This document shows positions 26,565-39,195 of a stretch of DNA of 64,000 nucleotides, one piece after another. The number at the start of each line of letters is the position of its first letter. Position 1 is the first letter of the stretch. The notes beneath the pieces were generated by a model. It was given only the letters and a program-made list of their open reading frames with translations. It was not told the DNA's origin and did no database searches. The position numbers and the translations under genes were made by a program. Source of the stretch: Linnemannia hyalina (taxonomy: Eukaryota; Mortierellomycota; Mortierellomycetes; Mortierellales; Mortierellaceae); assembly GCA_019671135.1 (NCBI GenBank), contig JAHRHY010000008.1, positions 1,674,001 through 1,738,000 on the forward strand, in the 5' to 3' direction.

Positions 26565-29500
26565 CTAATGCTTGATACGGATAATTGGCGACATCCAGCT
26601 CTCATGAGGACCTTCATTCAACCCAACACCCGCAGAGAACGGCTTCGGAGCAACCACAATCAGCGAATAATCACCATTCTCCAAATACACCAAATCGCCA
26701 TCGCCATCAATCATCCGACCCGCAAATGGGACAGTAAAGAACTTGGATTTCACATTATCCGTCCGTCCAATGTACTCGCCATCCACAGGCAACATCCCAA
26801 TCACCTTGTGCCTCGTCGCATCCATCACATAGACCTGGAGATTCCGCATTGGGTTCGAGATCTTAAGGAGCATCGTCACAAAGTTACGCCCCGCCATCGT
26901 ATAACTCCGGGGCTGTTTCTCCCCAAACGTAATCGGCATCAGCCGTCCTTCGGGAGTGGGACCGACAATGATCGGGTAGTTCTCTTGGAGGTTGAGCATG
27001 TCGACGGTGTTGTATGAGCCATGCATACCCGCATAGGGGACCTGCATCGCCGGACGACTCGTGTCGGAGGGCGTGATTTTGACATACCCGCTGAAGATCC
27101 AATGGCTCTGAATGTCGAGATCGCTTGGTGGGTCAAAGTGGAAGGTGAACGTGCCAGTCTCGCCGGGCTTCAAGCGGATCTCGTCCCCCTTGTCGACCAC
27201 CAATGCTGCGGCCGATTCGTTGTAAATGACACTTTCTGAAGGTAGACCGGTAGGAGTAAAACCTAAGACTGACTGAGCTGGGGTGTGAGAAATGATAAAC
27301 GTCTCTGCGGTCTCGTATTGGTTGGTGACGGTGAGGGTATAGGAGGAGAGGGTGTTGTCGGTATCGTTGAGAGCAAGGCGCGTAGGTTTCACCAGGGCTT
27401 GACCGCGGACCGCGTCCCAGATGTTGACCATACCTGCTCCTTGTCGCGCAACAGAGTCCACGATCTTGGTGTCCTTGTACAATCCTGGCTTTGCATAGAT
27501 CTGCAAGCGTCCTAAAACCTCGTGTCTGTCGATTGTAGGATCAGCCTGGAGCATCAATGCCGCCGTGCCTGCAACAAAGGGAGTCGCCATCGATGTCCCC
27601 GACATGGTAGAGTATGAACCCTTCGCCACCTACAACAAGAAATAATAAACTGGTTACGATTATGTTCGTTCTTAGATGTATCGAAAGCGTAAAGTAGGAA
27701 CCATCATCAAGGACACTTACGGGAATGGTACTGTAGATATAACCACCGGGTGCGCCTACATCAGGCTTGAGCTCCAACTCGGGACCGAGACCCCAGCTCG
27801 AAAAGGTGGAGATTTGATTTGCCATTTCATTCCTGAAGACGCCTTTCTCAGTCTTATATATCACCTTGACCTCGGATGTCCTTCCAGAACCGAACTGATC
27901 CAAGATGAGCTGGCCCTGCGATTGAGAGATACCGTGACCGAAGATGCGAACAGAGGGGTCGTCCACCTTTGGGCGCAGTCCACCCTCGACGTTGTTGTAA
28001 AAGATGCATCCGATCGCGCCAGCATCCTGTGCCAATTTGATCTGTTGCCGTAGAAAAGTGAATATGAAGCAGGATGTTGGTTAGGGCCCACTTTTTTTTC
28101 TCCGTTCCATGTGGTAAATAAGTACTTTGCGGGTACAGTGAGATGACGAACCTTCTGGACAAAGGAGCAAGTTCCACGTCGAATGAAGGCAACAGCTCCA
28201 TCTAGAGAGGCCTTGTACGGCTTGCAACCTTCGATATCTTCGGCTGGAAGCACAAGAGGAAGAGGCACATCCGCCAGGCCCTTGGGCGGGCTGTCGCTAA
28301 AGTCTAGAAGTGTCAAATCACCCACTGTCAGTCTACCGCTCCTTCAAATAAAATATCAATTGAAATTGAATTCATCTACTCATTGCAAAAGTAAAATCAC
28401 AGCTTCGTACCTATGCGAGCCTCAGACGCGCCCTTGACCTGGAAGTAATTCGAGAGATACCCCGAGCCCTCGAAACTGGCCACAGAAATAGCATCGTGAT
28501 TGATCGAAGGCGACGAGACCTCGTCAATACCCAATTCTCCATCGTTTCCGATCGCCGCTACAACAACAACACCAAGGTTGGCCAGACTTCCAGCGACCTT
28601 AGAGAGGGATGTGTTGTCCCAGGAGGAACCGCCTCCTAGCGAAAGGTTGACGACGTCCATTCCGTCCGAGTAGGCCTTTTCTAGGGCTGCAATGATCACG
28701 TCGTCCTTGGAGCTTCCTTTGCAGGGAAACACCCTGTACACACCCAGTGTCACTAGTTTTTTCAGTGATGATGAGTAATGGTGAGTTATTCTTGCTACTT
28801 TCAATTGGGCGCAGCTTCATCTGTCAAAGAGGGTAACTGATCTTACCATCGGGAGCTACACCCAGGAAATGGTTCTTGGTACTGTTTCCCGCAATGATAC
28901 CCGCTACATGAGTTCCGTGCTACCATATCCATGGATATAACGTAACGCCACGTTAGCTACCTTTTCTGCTTTTGTCATTGGAAACGATGAGAGCAAATCG
29001 GAGGAATGAGAAACTACTTACGCCGACACAGTCGAATCCACCTTGGAACGTTGAACGGTAGGGCTCAACAAAGTCGAACCCGTATTGAATCTTGCATCCG
29101 GGACCTCCATAGCATGACCCAAACGCTTCATGTGTATAGTCAACTCCCGTGTCTATTTTTCATTGAGTAAAGAGATAAAACGGCAACACAATGGTTAACA
29201 AACACAGTGCCTACTTTGAATCATGAGCGAGGTAAAAGGGACAGAAAAAACGAGAATGTTACCGATGACTCCAACCTTGATCCCTTTTCCAGTGAGTTTT
29301 CGCTCGTTCCGTGCGCTCAAGACTCCAGTTTGCTCGTGAGCTGTGCTTAACTGTGGAGTCTCAGCTTGCGCATCAAAAATTCCTACGTCGTGAACAATGC
29401 TCTTTGGCTGGTTCATTGAGATCTGTTGGTGGAAGTGCACAGTGATTCCCAGTGTGTTAGTTACTACTTTTTTCCGTTACAACAGTTTTCTCTGATGAAT

Positions 29501-30018
29501 GAAGGACATGGGCTTACAAGAGGCGACACTTTGACAACATCAGGGATATCCCGGATCTGCTCAAGAATCTGAGGCAGCTTATGAGGAGGCACACCCTGGA
29601 GGTCAATACTAATCCCGTTCATTAGATCAAAGAACTCGTGTCGGACCGCGAAGTCAACTTTTAGCTGGTCGACCATAAAATCCTGAAAATCCTGGTGCTG
29701 CATCGCAACGGTGGCATGGCGATTGGCGGTAAAATCCTGGAACTCGCCGGTCTCCTCCATACGCACCCGCTCATGACGATTGACTCCTGCTGGGGGGAGG
29801 TTGAACTCGACCAGGAAGCTGGAGGGGGGCGGGGTTGCGAGGGCTTCGAAAGAGGTGCCTTCCTGCTCGAGAAAAGCAAAGGGAGTTTGTTGTTGCTGTT
29901 GGCGTTGCTGTGCTTCTATGAGTTCATTGGCGTCAGGAACGGATTCGATGGGCGCAGCTGTGATGAGGGCAGCTGAGAGGGAGAGGACAAGGAGGGTGTA
30001 TTTAGTAGTAGTTCGCAT
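26565..30018 (-). CDS. Secreted subtilisin-like serine protease (S8), 914 aa
   Basis: Minus-strand exons: 30018-29518, 29422-29263, 29152-29022, 28919-28847, 28752-28411, 28303-28152, 28041-27721, 27629-26565; all phases agree. A signal peptide (MRTTTKYTLLVLSLSAALITAAP) and an I9-type propeptide precede the catalytic domain. The triad is complete: Asp 221 in DTGVDYTHEAFG (codon split by an intron), His 265 in HGTHVAG, Ser 573 in GTSMATP. The oxyanion Asn is in AAIGNDG. A protease-associated insert (PLVLPAEDIEGC...FIRRGTCSFVQK) sits between His and Ser, as in Vpr or C5a-peptidase-like subtilases. The C-terminal 300 residues look like Fn3-type beta domains (GETGTFTFHFDPP). It probably degrades extracellular protein after self-removal of the propeptide. 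No GPI signal seen. Confidence 0.93.
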
Positions 30019-30827
30019 CTGTGGTAGTTGCGAACGGGGAGGGGTATATGGTGAAAGTAGGGTGCGGTAGAAAAAAGGAAGGAGAGGATGGAAAGAGGAC
30101 CCTCGATGGTTTTATGAAGTAAGAGGAAAGATCGGAAAAATATAATTCTTTCCGGATCAATGCGTGGTACGTATAGTCAACCCACCCAAATCCACCTCGC
30201 CCGCTACCTTCATCAGTGACCATGGCAGCAAGGCCAATGGAGAAATGGGTTATGGACCATGTATGGAGTGGATGGGGAGGAAATAGAATCCCACGAACTA
30301 TTCTGAACCTCAGCACAGGATGGAACGCATTGCATATCGAGCATTGTTAGTTTCGCAAGAAGGAAGGAGAGTGAGGGGAAAGGGGAGTGGCTGATAAATT
30401 CCTCGTGTTGATGGCCCTGGGTGACAGAGATATGAGTCGCGTGTTTGACAAGGAGAGAGAGAGAAGTAAGAATGGGGGATCCTTGAGGCGGGTGCAGATA
30501 GACGCGTTGAGTTGGTCATCATCCGTCATTATCATCATCATCGCTATCTCTTTTGGATCCGACTCTGCACGCAAATTATCTGATCCACCCAACGCGACAA
30601 CCTAACAGAGATATCACCCTTCACACATGCTGCTATCATGCCACCATTCGCATGGATGAAAAGAAGGAGGAGAAAGAAGAGGGGAATAGAGGACAGTGCG
30701 TGTGAACAAAGGATACCCTGTCCTGTGTAAATGACTATTGAACAGGGGTAGGGAAACAACGCCTTGGCAAGAAAGAGAGATGGCAACGGAAACAACCATT
30801 CACACTCTTCCTTCTCTCACTCACTCA

Positions 30828-30864
<37 letters not shown>

Positions 30865-30904
30865 TCACACACTCACTCACTCACACGCCCACCCACGCCC
30901 CACC
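30019..30904. other. Divergent promoter region, subtilase / beta-mannosidase
   Basis: Shared 886-bp upstream region of two divergent genes for secreted or polymer-degrading hydrolases. A CT/CA array occupies 30815-30890 directly before the mannosidase start. No gene is supported. Confidence 0.6.
30815..30890 (+). repeat. CT/CA dinucleotide array at mannosidase start
   Basis: (CT)n and CACT units pass into an uninterrupted (CA)n, ending about 15 nt before the proposed start codon. It is pyrimidine-rich or alternating pyrimidine-purine on the coding strand and may form part of the leader. Confidence 0.85.
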
Positions 30905-33900
30905 ATGCTCACCCGACAAGGAACAACAGTGGCAGAAGCACACTCCCTCAACCTGGATGGCCAGTGGAAACTCTCCAACCAGGACAAAACTATCCACGTG
31001 TCTGCCACCGTGCCTGGTACGAACTCGTGCGTCGAATCGACTTGTGCTGAATGCAAGTTCAAAGTTCATTGCCGTGAGTGAATGAATGAACTCATTCTAA
31101 TGAACCGTGGGTACTTTGTTTCTTATTAGGTCAAGTGCACTTGGACCTTATTCAAGCCAACATTATCGACTACGACCCTTACTATGGAACTAACTATGTC
31201 AAGTAAGAATTTGGTATCTTCAATAAACGTTAATAATCAAGGTGACCAAAGAAAGAAGAACTATGTGGAGAACACTGACGCCAATTGCTTGCTTGCTTGT
31301 CCTGTCACTCCACTCGCTCACTAGAGAATATATGCGAGAGATCATTGACAATGCCTGGACACTCGAAAAGGCATTCGACATGGACCAGGAGTTTACCCAT
31401 GCCTTCTTGGACTGTGAGGGCTTGGACACTCTTGCAAGTATTACTCTGAATGGGACAGCCATTGGATCGACCGATAACCAGTTCCGACACTATCAGTTCG
31501 ACATCTCCAAAGCTCTTGTCAGAAAGTCCAACATCCTTCGAATCACCTTCGATAATGCTGTTCGTGTCTCCAAGGGCAGAGCGGAGGCCTACCCTTATTA
31601 TGTATGTATTGTGCAACAAAAAGAATGTTTTCGCTGTCCATGGGAATAATTTCGCTTGTGCGAGTGACCTATTGAGCCAAATGCATTGTTTTTGTTCTAG
31701 GTCCCTGACATGTTCAACATGAGTGCCGCTCAGCATGGGTTTCCAAACCGCAACTTTGTCCGCAAAGAACAGGTACCTGTCTTCGCATACCAACGGAAAG
31801 AGCAGCGCGATGTATTTCACACATCCATCTCACACTATTTATTCATTTGGCTGTGATAGTGCTCATTCTCTTGGGATTGGGGTCCGGCGTTTGCTCCTTG
31901 CGGTTAGTCAACGGAACTAAAATTGATAGCTGGTGTACATTCCATGCTCCAAATGTCCCCTCTCTGACACTCTCTCTACTGAGTGACTTGTAGGTATCTG
32001 GCGACCCATCTCCATCAAGTTGGACAACCAAGGATTACTGGCAAAGTCATGGACCTTGTTGACTTCTTGGAACTCCACTTTGGATGGCTGGGAAGTTCAG
32101 GTACGTCTCAATGAATTCCTCTTTGACTATTCCGTTTTTATGTCTTCGCTTCTATAACACGCCCATTGTTTCTCGTATTTCTATCATAGATACGCACCTG
32201 TGTCACTTCTACCCGTGATCAACACCTTCAACTAAAAATCAACTTCGATGGCGGACTTCCCAACATTGAACACGTCGCCAGAATCACCGCAGGAGACAAC
32301 ACCTTGCAGCACTCCTTCACAGTGGACAGGTCCCAGGTGAAGCTATGGTGGCCTCGAGGCTACGGAGAGCAGAACATGTACAACGTGGCAGCATCGCTGG
32401 TGAACGATAAGGGATCGACGGTATCATCTCACTCTTTCCAATGCGGATTCAGGACATGCGACCTTGTTCAGAAAGCGCTCGCTAGTGGACAGCCTGGCGA
32501 CCATTTTCATTTCCAAGTGAATGATGTCGACTTGTTTGCCAAGGGCGCCAATTGGATCCCTGGACATGTCTTTGATAGCCTGATGACCATGGAGAAGAAA
32601 AGGTTCGTTTTTGTAGCTTTTTGTATCGCCTTGATTGCGCTTTTATCTAATAATTTGCTTGATGTGTGTCTTTTTGTTAGGTCGTTACTCCAGAGCTGCG
32701 TGGATGCCAACATGAACATGGTTCGTATCTGGGGTGGCGGTCGATACGAAACAGATGGTAAGTTGGCTATCGACTTGGTCGTGGTCATGTCCTCTGACTG
32801 TGCCTTCTTGTCTCTAATACATACTCTCCTTGTTTCATCTCTATCTCGTACCTAGATTTCTATCAATTGTGCGACGAGCTGGGAATTATGGTCTGGCAGG
32901 AGTTCATGTAAGGACTTGCAATCACTCTACTTGTGACATGGACACTCGCATAAGGAGGATGGTGTCTATCGACTGCTAATGTTCCGACGATCATTTTGAT
33001 AGGTTTGCTTGCGCGTTGTATCCTACGGATCGCCTGTTCCTGGAGAATGTCCAACAGGAAGTCAAGGATCAAGTCAACAGATTGATGTACCACCCATCCA
33101 TTATCCTATGGTCTGGAAACAACGAAAACCAAGAGTTCATGGTGAAAGGGTACATGAAGCACGCGCGTTGTTGGACGCTCGGGCACGATGCGACCTGAGT
33201 CAGTTCGAAAACTAACCCTCTATTTATTTTTAAGGTGGGACAAGGCGACCATGGATAATCCGTACATTTTCACAGTAAGTGTCAGTACTCCTTCATTCTT
33301 TTTTGTTGTCAACAAACAAAGTGGTAGGTGGTTGTCTAACGACCTTTTTAGATCGACTATCATAGACTGTACATGGAGACCATCATGGCCACGCTGCGGA
33401 CGGTGGACACTTCCAGACCATTCATATCCACGTAAGTCTTAACACTTGCTCGATGATGAAAATATGCTTTGACCAAGCAACAAAACCGCTGGTACTAACA
33501 TGACTTTTCAGTTCTCCGTCTGCTGGACTGATATCCGAGCACCCATACACAGAGCGCTACGTGCTTCAGGAGAATGAGCGAGGACTGTATGGAGATGTCC
33601 ATTTCTACGACTACAAGCACAATGGCCTCCATGTCGAATACTACCCCAAGGCTCGATTCGTCTCTGAGTATGGCGCGCAGTCGATGCCGTCTTTCATAGC
33701 ATGGAAAAAAGTGTCCTCCAGCAAGGATTGGCACCCTCTCTCGAAGTTGTCGATCCACCGCAACCATCACGGCAACGGTCAGCAAGAAATGCTCCAGCAG
33801 ATCGACGTAAGGATCCTCTTCTACAGGTTGAGGCTCTATTGCAATCAAGTCAACCTACTCCAACTTAACCCATGCATTTTGTCTTTCTCATTTATAGTTT

Positions 33901-35120
33901 CAATATGAGTTACCATCGTCGCTCCGCAACTATTTCCACGCGGACCCTGACGCGTCCGAATCCATGGTTGACCTTGCCACGCGTGAGACCCTTTTCGATT
34001 TGTTTTGCTATCTGACCCAGTGTGTCCAAGCACGCTCCATTGTCGGCCAAACCGAGCACTATCTTCGTGGTCGGGGTACTGCTAGCCGCACAATGGGCGC
34101 GTTGTACTGGCAGCTCAATGACATTTGGCCAGCACCAACATGTAAGGATCGTATGAGTTGCTAGTTGACACGAATTGGTTCCGTTGTGTGACCTTCTCTT
34201 CAGCGGATATCTAACGCGTTTTTCATTTCCCCCGCGCCTTTTATTTCAGGGTCAAGTATCGAACACGGAGGTAACGACCGCTTACTTGAAAATCAAAAGC
34301 AAATGAGGGGTCACTAAGAATCGCATTCTCACCCTTGCTTTGTCTGCCTACTGCTTGTTCTAGGAACATGGAAGCCACTCCATTATTTTATCAAGCATGC
34401 CTTTGCGGACGTGCTTGTGTCAGGCTTCCAACCTCAAGGAGAGTCGTCCTTTCATATTCATATATCAAACGACAAGTCTGTCAGCATCACAGGTAACCAG
34501 ATCGACCTTTGTTAATAGTTCGTCCATGGTTTGCACCCGAGAACTCATACCTAACCTCTATTGTGACCATAGGCGACTTACATGTCAAGGCCGTCGATAT
34601 TCGCTCAGGTCATACGCACTTGGTATCGAGCACTCCCATTTCAGTTAAGGCTTATGGCAGCAAATTCATCACGGAATTTGATGCTTCTACTTTGCTTGGA
34701 AACACATCGGCCTCGACCTTCTGCTTGGTCCTTGCGACTGTTGTCATCGGTGGGCAAGAAGGCATCGAGCAAGTCTATGAGATGCTCCCTCAAACATTCC
34801 CTACCCGAGATGCCTTCTCCATTGAGCGCTGTTTGACAGATCCCAAGATATGCACCAAGATCGAGCGCGTCGAAGACCACTCCAATGGATACGGGATTCA
34901 TCTGAGCATTTCTTCCGATGCGGTTGTTGGGATGGTCTGGCTGGAGTGGAGGCGAGATGAGATTGAGGGCCATTTTGATGACAATGTGTTTTGGCTTCTC
35001 CCTGAACATCCCAAGAGCGTTATCTATCATGGCAAAGGAAAGCGGCCAGATTCGATCTTGGAGAGCGACCTGCAGGTCAAATCGCTCTACGATGTGGTTC
35101 GCTGCTTGCCCGCGAAATGA
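30905..35120 (+). CDS. GH2 beta-mannosidase, 909 aa, 17 exons
   Basis: Hydrolyses terminal beta-1,4-mannose from manno-oligosaccharides and N-glycan cores. Exons: 30905-31016, 31130-31202, 31325-31601, 31701-31772, 31860-31902, 31994-32100, 32190-32602, 32681-32757, 32856-32907, 33003-33149, 33235-33274, 33352-33431, 33512-33806, 33898-34141, 34250-34270, 34364-34492, 34573-35120; phases agree throughout. Family marks: LDGQWKL near the start, [47 protein letters not shown], acid/base Glu in LWSGNNEN (near residue 445), nucleophile Glu in [13 protein letters not shown] (near 550), and [15 protein letters not shown] assembled across a 21-nt exon. No signal peptide follows the ATG at 30905 (good CACCATG context), so a cytosolic enzyme is likely. 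Length fits the family. Confidence 0.93.
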
Positions 35121-35320
35121 AATAAAAGATCTGGCTAGAGTCACGTGCTCTCATTGTGACGTAGCCATCTTTTTTTACGATTTTTCTCATCTCTCTCTCT
35201 CTCGTCAACTCACACCACCCAACCACACTCTTCCCCACACACTCTTACTCCAACACACGAAGCAGGAGTCTCTTTTCTTTTTCTTCATCGACTCCCATCG
35301 CAAAAACAACACCATCATCA

Positions 35321-37976
35321 ATGTCTGACAACGACCTTATTATGGCTGAACCTACCACCGCTGAGCCTGCTCCCGCAGTCGCACCCGCACCCGCAGTCGC
35401 ACCCGCACCTGCACCCGCACCCGCACCCGCACCCGCACCTGCACCTGCACCCACACCCACAGCCGTATCCCCAGCCTCTACCACACCACCACCACCAGCA
35501 CCCGTTGCAAAGGCACCCGCCACCGGATCCACAACGTCAACTGCCCCTACGTCATCTTCCCTTCCAGCCAAGCCTAGCCCTGCTGCCTCAAAGGCACCCA
35601 GAATCCCCACAAGCGAGTACGACTACTTCATCGTCGTCGACTTTGAGGCTACCTGCGACGAGGGCAAGCCTGCCGCTGAACTCCTTGTCACCAGTGTAAG
35701 TGGATTCACAACATCGTTTGTTTATTTCAACAGGCACACAGATAAATTAACTAACATGTGCTCGACGGGACATATTACCATATAGGCCACTGCCGAGATT
35801 ATCGAGTTCTCCTGGGTTTGCGCCGCAAAGTCCACCCTAGCCAACGTCAAGGAGGAGCAGGTTTACGTCAAGCCCGTCAAGACCCCCATCACCCCCTTCT
35901 GCGAGAACCTCACCAAGATCACCCCCGCCATGGTCGAGAACGGCAAGACCCTCCAACAGGCTATCGACTCGTTGGACGCATTTGTCACATCGGAGATTCT
36001 GGACAAGGGCAAGACCTTCTGCTTTGTCACCCATGGTGCTTGGGATCTTCGCATCCAGTTGCCCAGAGAAGCCAAGGAGAAGGGCATCACTCTTCCCCTA
36101 TACCTCAAGGAGCCCATTGTTTTTGACCTGAAGGAGGAGGCCACCAAGTGGATTGCCCACCACCCTGAGGTCGTCCTCAAGTCCTTCTCGCTGGAAAAGA
36201 TGTGCGAGGCCTTTGCTGTCACCCAGGTCGGACAGCTCCATTCTGGTATTGACGATGTCAAGACCATCATCAGCATCATGATGTACCTCGTCGCCTTTGC
36301 CCATCCCGATGTCTTTACCCAGGCGACCGATCCCGCTCAGGTCCTCAAGATGTTCAAGGACAGCGGATCCAAGATTGTTCGCATCTCTTCCATGTCGTTC
36401 GATATCACCCAGTCGGAGGTGGAAACCTTCTTTACCTCCAACAAGCTGACGCCCAAGGAGGTCGTCATTCAGACCACCGCCTCCAACAAGCCCACTGGAA
36501 GCGGGTTTATCGTGTTCGAGTCGCATGTCGATGCCTTGGCTGCTCTCGAGTTGAACGGTGCGCCTCTCGGAACCCGTGTCGTCGAGATCACTCCTTCCAG
36601 CAAGGCTGTCATGGACACTACCAACAAGGGAAAGTCGTCGTCTTCCAACCAGGTACTTTGTCTTTTTCATGCTTTGTTTTATTTTGGTGTCGTATCTTTA
36701 AGCATACCTCTGCCAATGATGACTAATCGTCACCTCTTGCTTACTTGAATAGACCTCAAAGTCCTCTAACGCCAGCTCGTCGAGACCCGGTGACTGGACT
36801 TGCAACATGTGCCAGTTTGTCAACTTCTCCTCGAGAATGGCATGTCTCAGGTGCAATTCCCCCTCGCCCGAAGGAGTTATCCCCTCCCAGCCTGCCAACT
36901 TTACATCTGGAGACTGGATGTGTCCCAATGCGCAGTGTGGTTTCCACAACTACGCTTCCCGCACTCACTGTCTTCGCTGCCGAACTCCCATGCCCGGGAC
37001 CTCAGGAAACGGAAGCGGAAGCGGTCATAGCAACGGAGGCCCTGTAGCATCACCTCATCATCACTCGCACCACTCCCATCACCATCACCCATATGCTTCT
37101 GGCGGTGGTAGCGGTGGTAGCGGCGGTCACTCGATCACCTTCCGCCCTGGCGACTGGAACTGTCCCAGCTGTAACTTCCAGAACTTTGCCTCTAGAACTC
37201 AGTGCATGAAGTGCGGAACCAGCGCGCCTTCGTCTGGCGGAGGAAGTGGAAGCGGCAATGCAGGAGGATACCGTGGCTCGAACTCGAGCTACAACAGCTA
37301 CGACAACAGCAGCAGCAGCAACAGCAACAGCTATGGTGGTGGATACCAGAGCAGCGGATATCAGAGCAGCGGATACCAGGGCGGTCGCGGTGGTGGAACC
37401 TCTTATGGAAGCAGTGGATCTCAGTCGTACGGAGGCCAGGGTGGTTCTGGCTCTTATGGCAGCGGCGGTAACAGCAGCAGCTCTGGAGGACAAAGCAACT
37501 TCCGCCCCGGTGACTGGAGCTGCCCCTCGTGCAACTCTCACAACTTTGCATCTCGCTTCCAGTGCATGCGTTGCGGACTGGCCAAGCCCGTTCGTGATTC
37601 ATCGCCCGCACCTTCATCCTACCCTGCACAGCAGTCGATGATGAAGGCCGGCGATTGGATGTGCCCAAACACCCAGTGCGGCTACCACAACTTTGCCAAG
37701 CGCACCACCTGTGCACGCTGTGGCACCAACTCGCCTAACCAATCTAGCGGCCAGGGTTCGGGAGGAAGCAACATGAGCTACTACGGCACTCAGCAGCAGT
37801 CGTCTTCACAGCAGTCAGGTCCCACTCCAGGATACTCGCCTATGAGCCCGGCCTATGGCTCTTCGGCACCCTCGTATGGAAGCTACGGCGGCCCCACCTA
37901 TGGAACTCAGCAGTCTCAGCAAGGATATGGATCGTACGGGACCCAGCAGTATGGACAGCCCCCTAACCGCTACTAA
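35321..37976 (+). CDS. ERI1-type 3'-5' exonuclease with RRM and five RanBP2 zinc fingers, 821 aa
   Basis: Exons 35321-35695, 35786-36652, 36753-37976. After an Ala-Pro-rich repeat (about residues 10-60) comes a DEDDh exonuclease: Asp and Glu in VVDFEATCDE, Asp in HGAWDLRIQLP, and His/Asp in LHSGIDDVKT. This is the ERI1/3'hExo-like signature. An RRM-like fold follows (about 320-397, with GSGFIVFESHVDALAALEL). The last exon carries five zinc fingers of the pattern GDW-C-x(2,4)-C-x-F/H-N-x6-C-x2-C (from residue about 428), separated by Gly/Ser/Tyr-rich stretches resembling FET-family low-complexity tails, ending in a YGSYG...Q-rich region. It probably trims structured RNA such as siRNA, rRNA or histone mRNA ends in granules; the substrate is unknown. 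The upstream 200 bp is CT-rich. Confidence 0.88.
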
Positions 37977-39195
37977 TCGAGAGGGGAGGGTTCTGTGTCC
38001 ACTCTTGGATGGTCGGTTGATGGTTGACGTTTTGGTGGAGATACTCAGATGGCCACTAAAAAGAACAGAGTGATGGGGGAAAAAAGATGAATGTGAGAGC
38101 GGTGCAATAAGAACAAAAAAAATAGTGGACTGGGCATTCGAGCAAGGGCGAGTCAAGGGCTGATCAGTGGGGGAGGTATCTCTGGTGGATGGAGGGGTGG
38201 ATCAGCATAGGAAGACATCAAGTGAAGTTTGAAGGAGGGGGAATCTGAGAGTGTTCTGTGTACCGGAGCGGGAGCGAGAGCTGAGCGTCAAAGAGTCTTT
38301 GTTTTCGACATTTTCCCCCCAGTGCAGAGAGAGATGAGCAGAGTGCGTGTGGAAGGATTTGTTTCTTTTTCGAGAGCGAGCGAGAAATTTCCGAGGGGCA
38401 CCCCAGAGCATTTGGCTGGCTGCTTTTTTTACGTTTATGGTCGACTTTGTATTTTATTTTTTCTTTTGGTGAATGAAGATTACTGTGTTCCATTGGATCC
38501 ATGTCATTGACAATTGTGCGTAAAATGGCTTTGTTTTGTTGTTCGTGAATGCGAGGGTGTGTATGTCGAAGAAAAAAGGATATCTAGACTGCGCAAGATA
38601 CCCATTGTCAATGTCCCACTCAATCTCGACCTGGCTATTTATAACTATTTGTCGCTTCGTGTCGCAAGAATGAAGAATAAACTATGGAAAAGCATCCGCT
38701 TTTCGCTTGAACGCTCGCCCTGTCTTCAACAACTCCTTGTTCAATGATCGACTCCAATTGCCTCATTTTTCTGTTACTTGTCAAAACGTGGTGACTCTTG
38801 GTGCCGTTTTTTTGTATGTTGCCGATGATCGAGCGTCAAGAAGGAAGGAGCAAAGAGCAAAGATTTTTTTGTGTTCTTGGCATTTTTTCTTACATGGTGT
38901 GACGCAGAGATGCAAGGGAAAATAAACATTTCTGGAAAAATCGTTTCTTGGCTTAATTGGCACAGACGCGTCCTTTGTCGATCGGTCGTCATTCACAGGA
39001 ACATTGGTGGCAACGGTGCACGGGAAGAGGGGTATCTCCGGCCCGATGGCCATTATATAAAGGGGCCGATCAAGGCATCATCCTCTCTTTTTATTCTCCA
39101 TCATCAGAACACAGCGGCAAAAGCACAACAAAACACAGCTCAGCTCTCTCTCAACTCCACAAACAGCAAACAACCACCCATCCAACAAACAAAAA
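37977..39195. other. Intergenic between tandem plus-strand genes
   Basis: About 1.2 kb holding the 3' UTR of the exonuclease gene and the promoter of the NmrA-like gene. Short frames here show no recognisable protein. Confidence 0.6.
39054..39061 (+). promoter_or_regulatory. TATA box of the NmrA-like gene
   Basis: TATATAAA lies 135 nt before the start codon in an otherwise GC-balanced stretch. It is one of the few clear TATA boxes in the window, suggesting a regulated rather than constitutive promoter. Confidence 0.6.
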
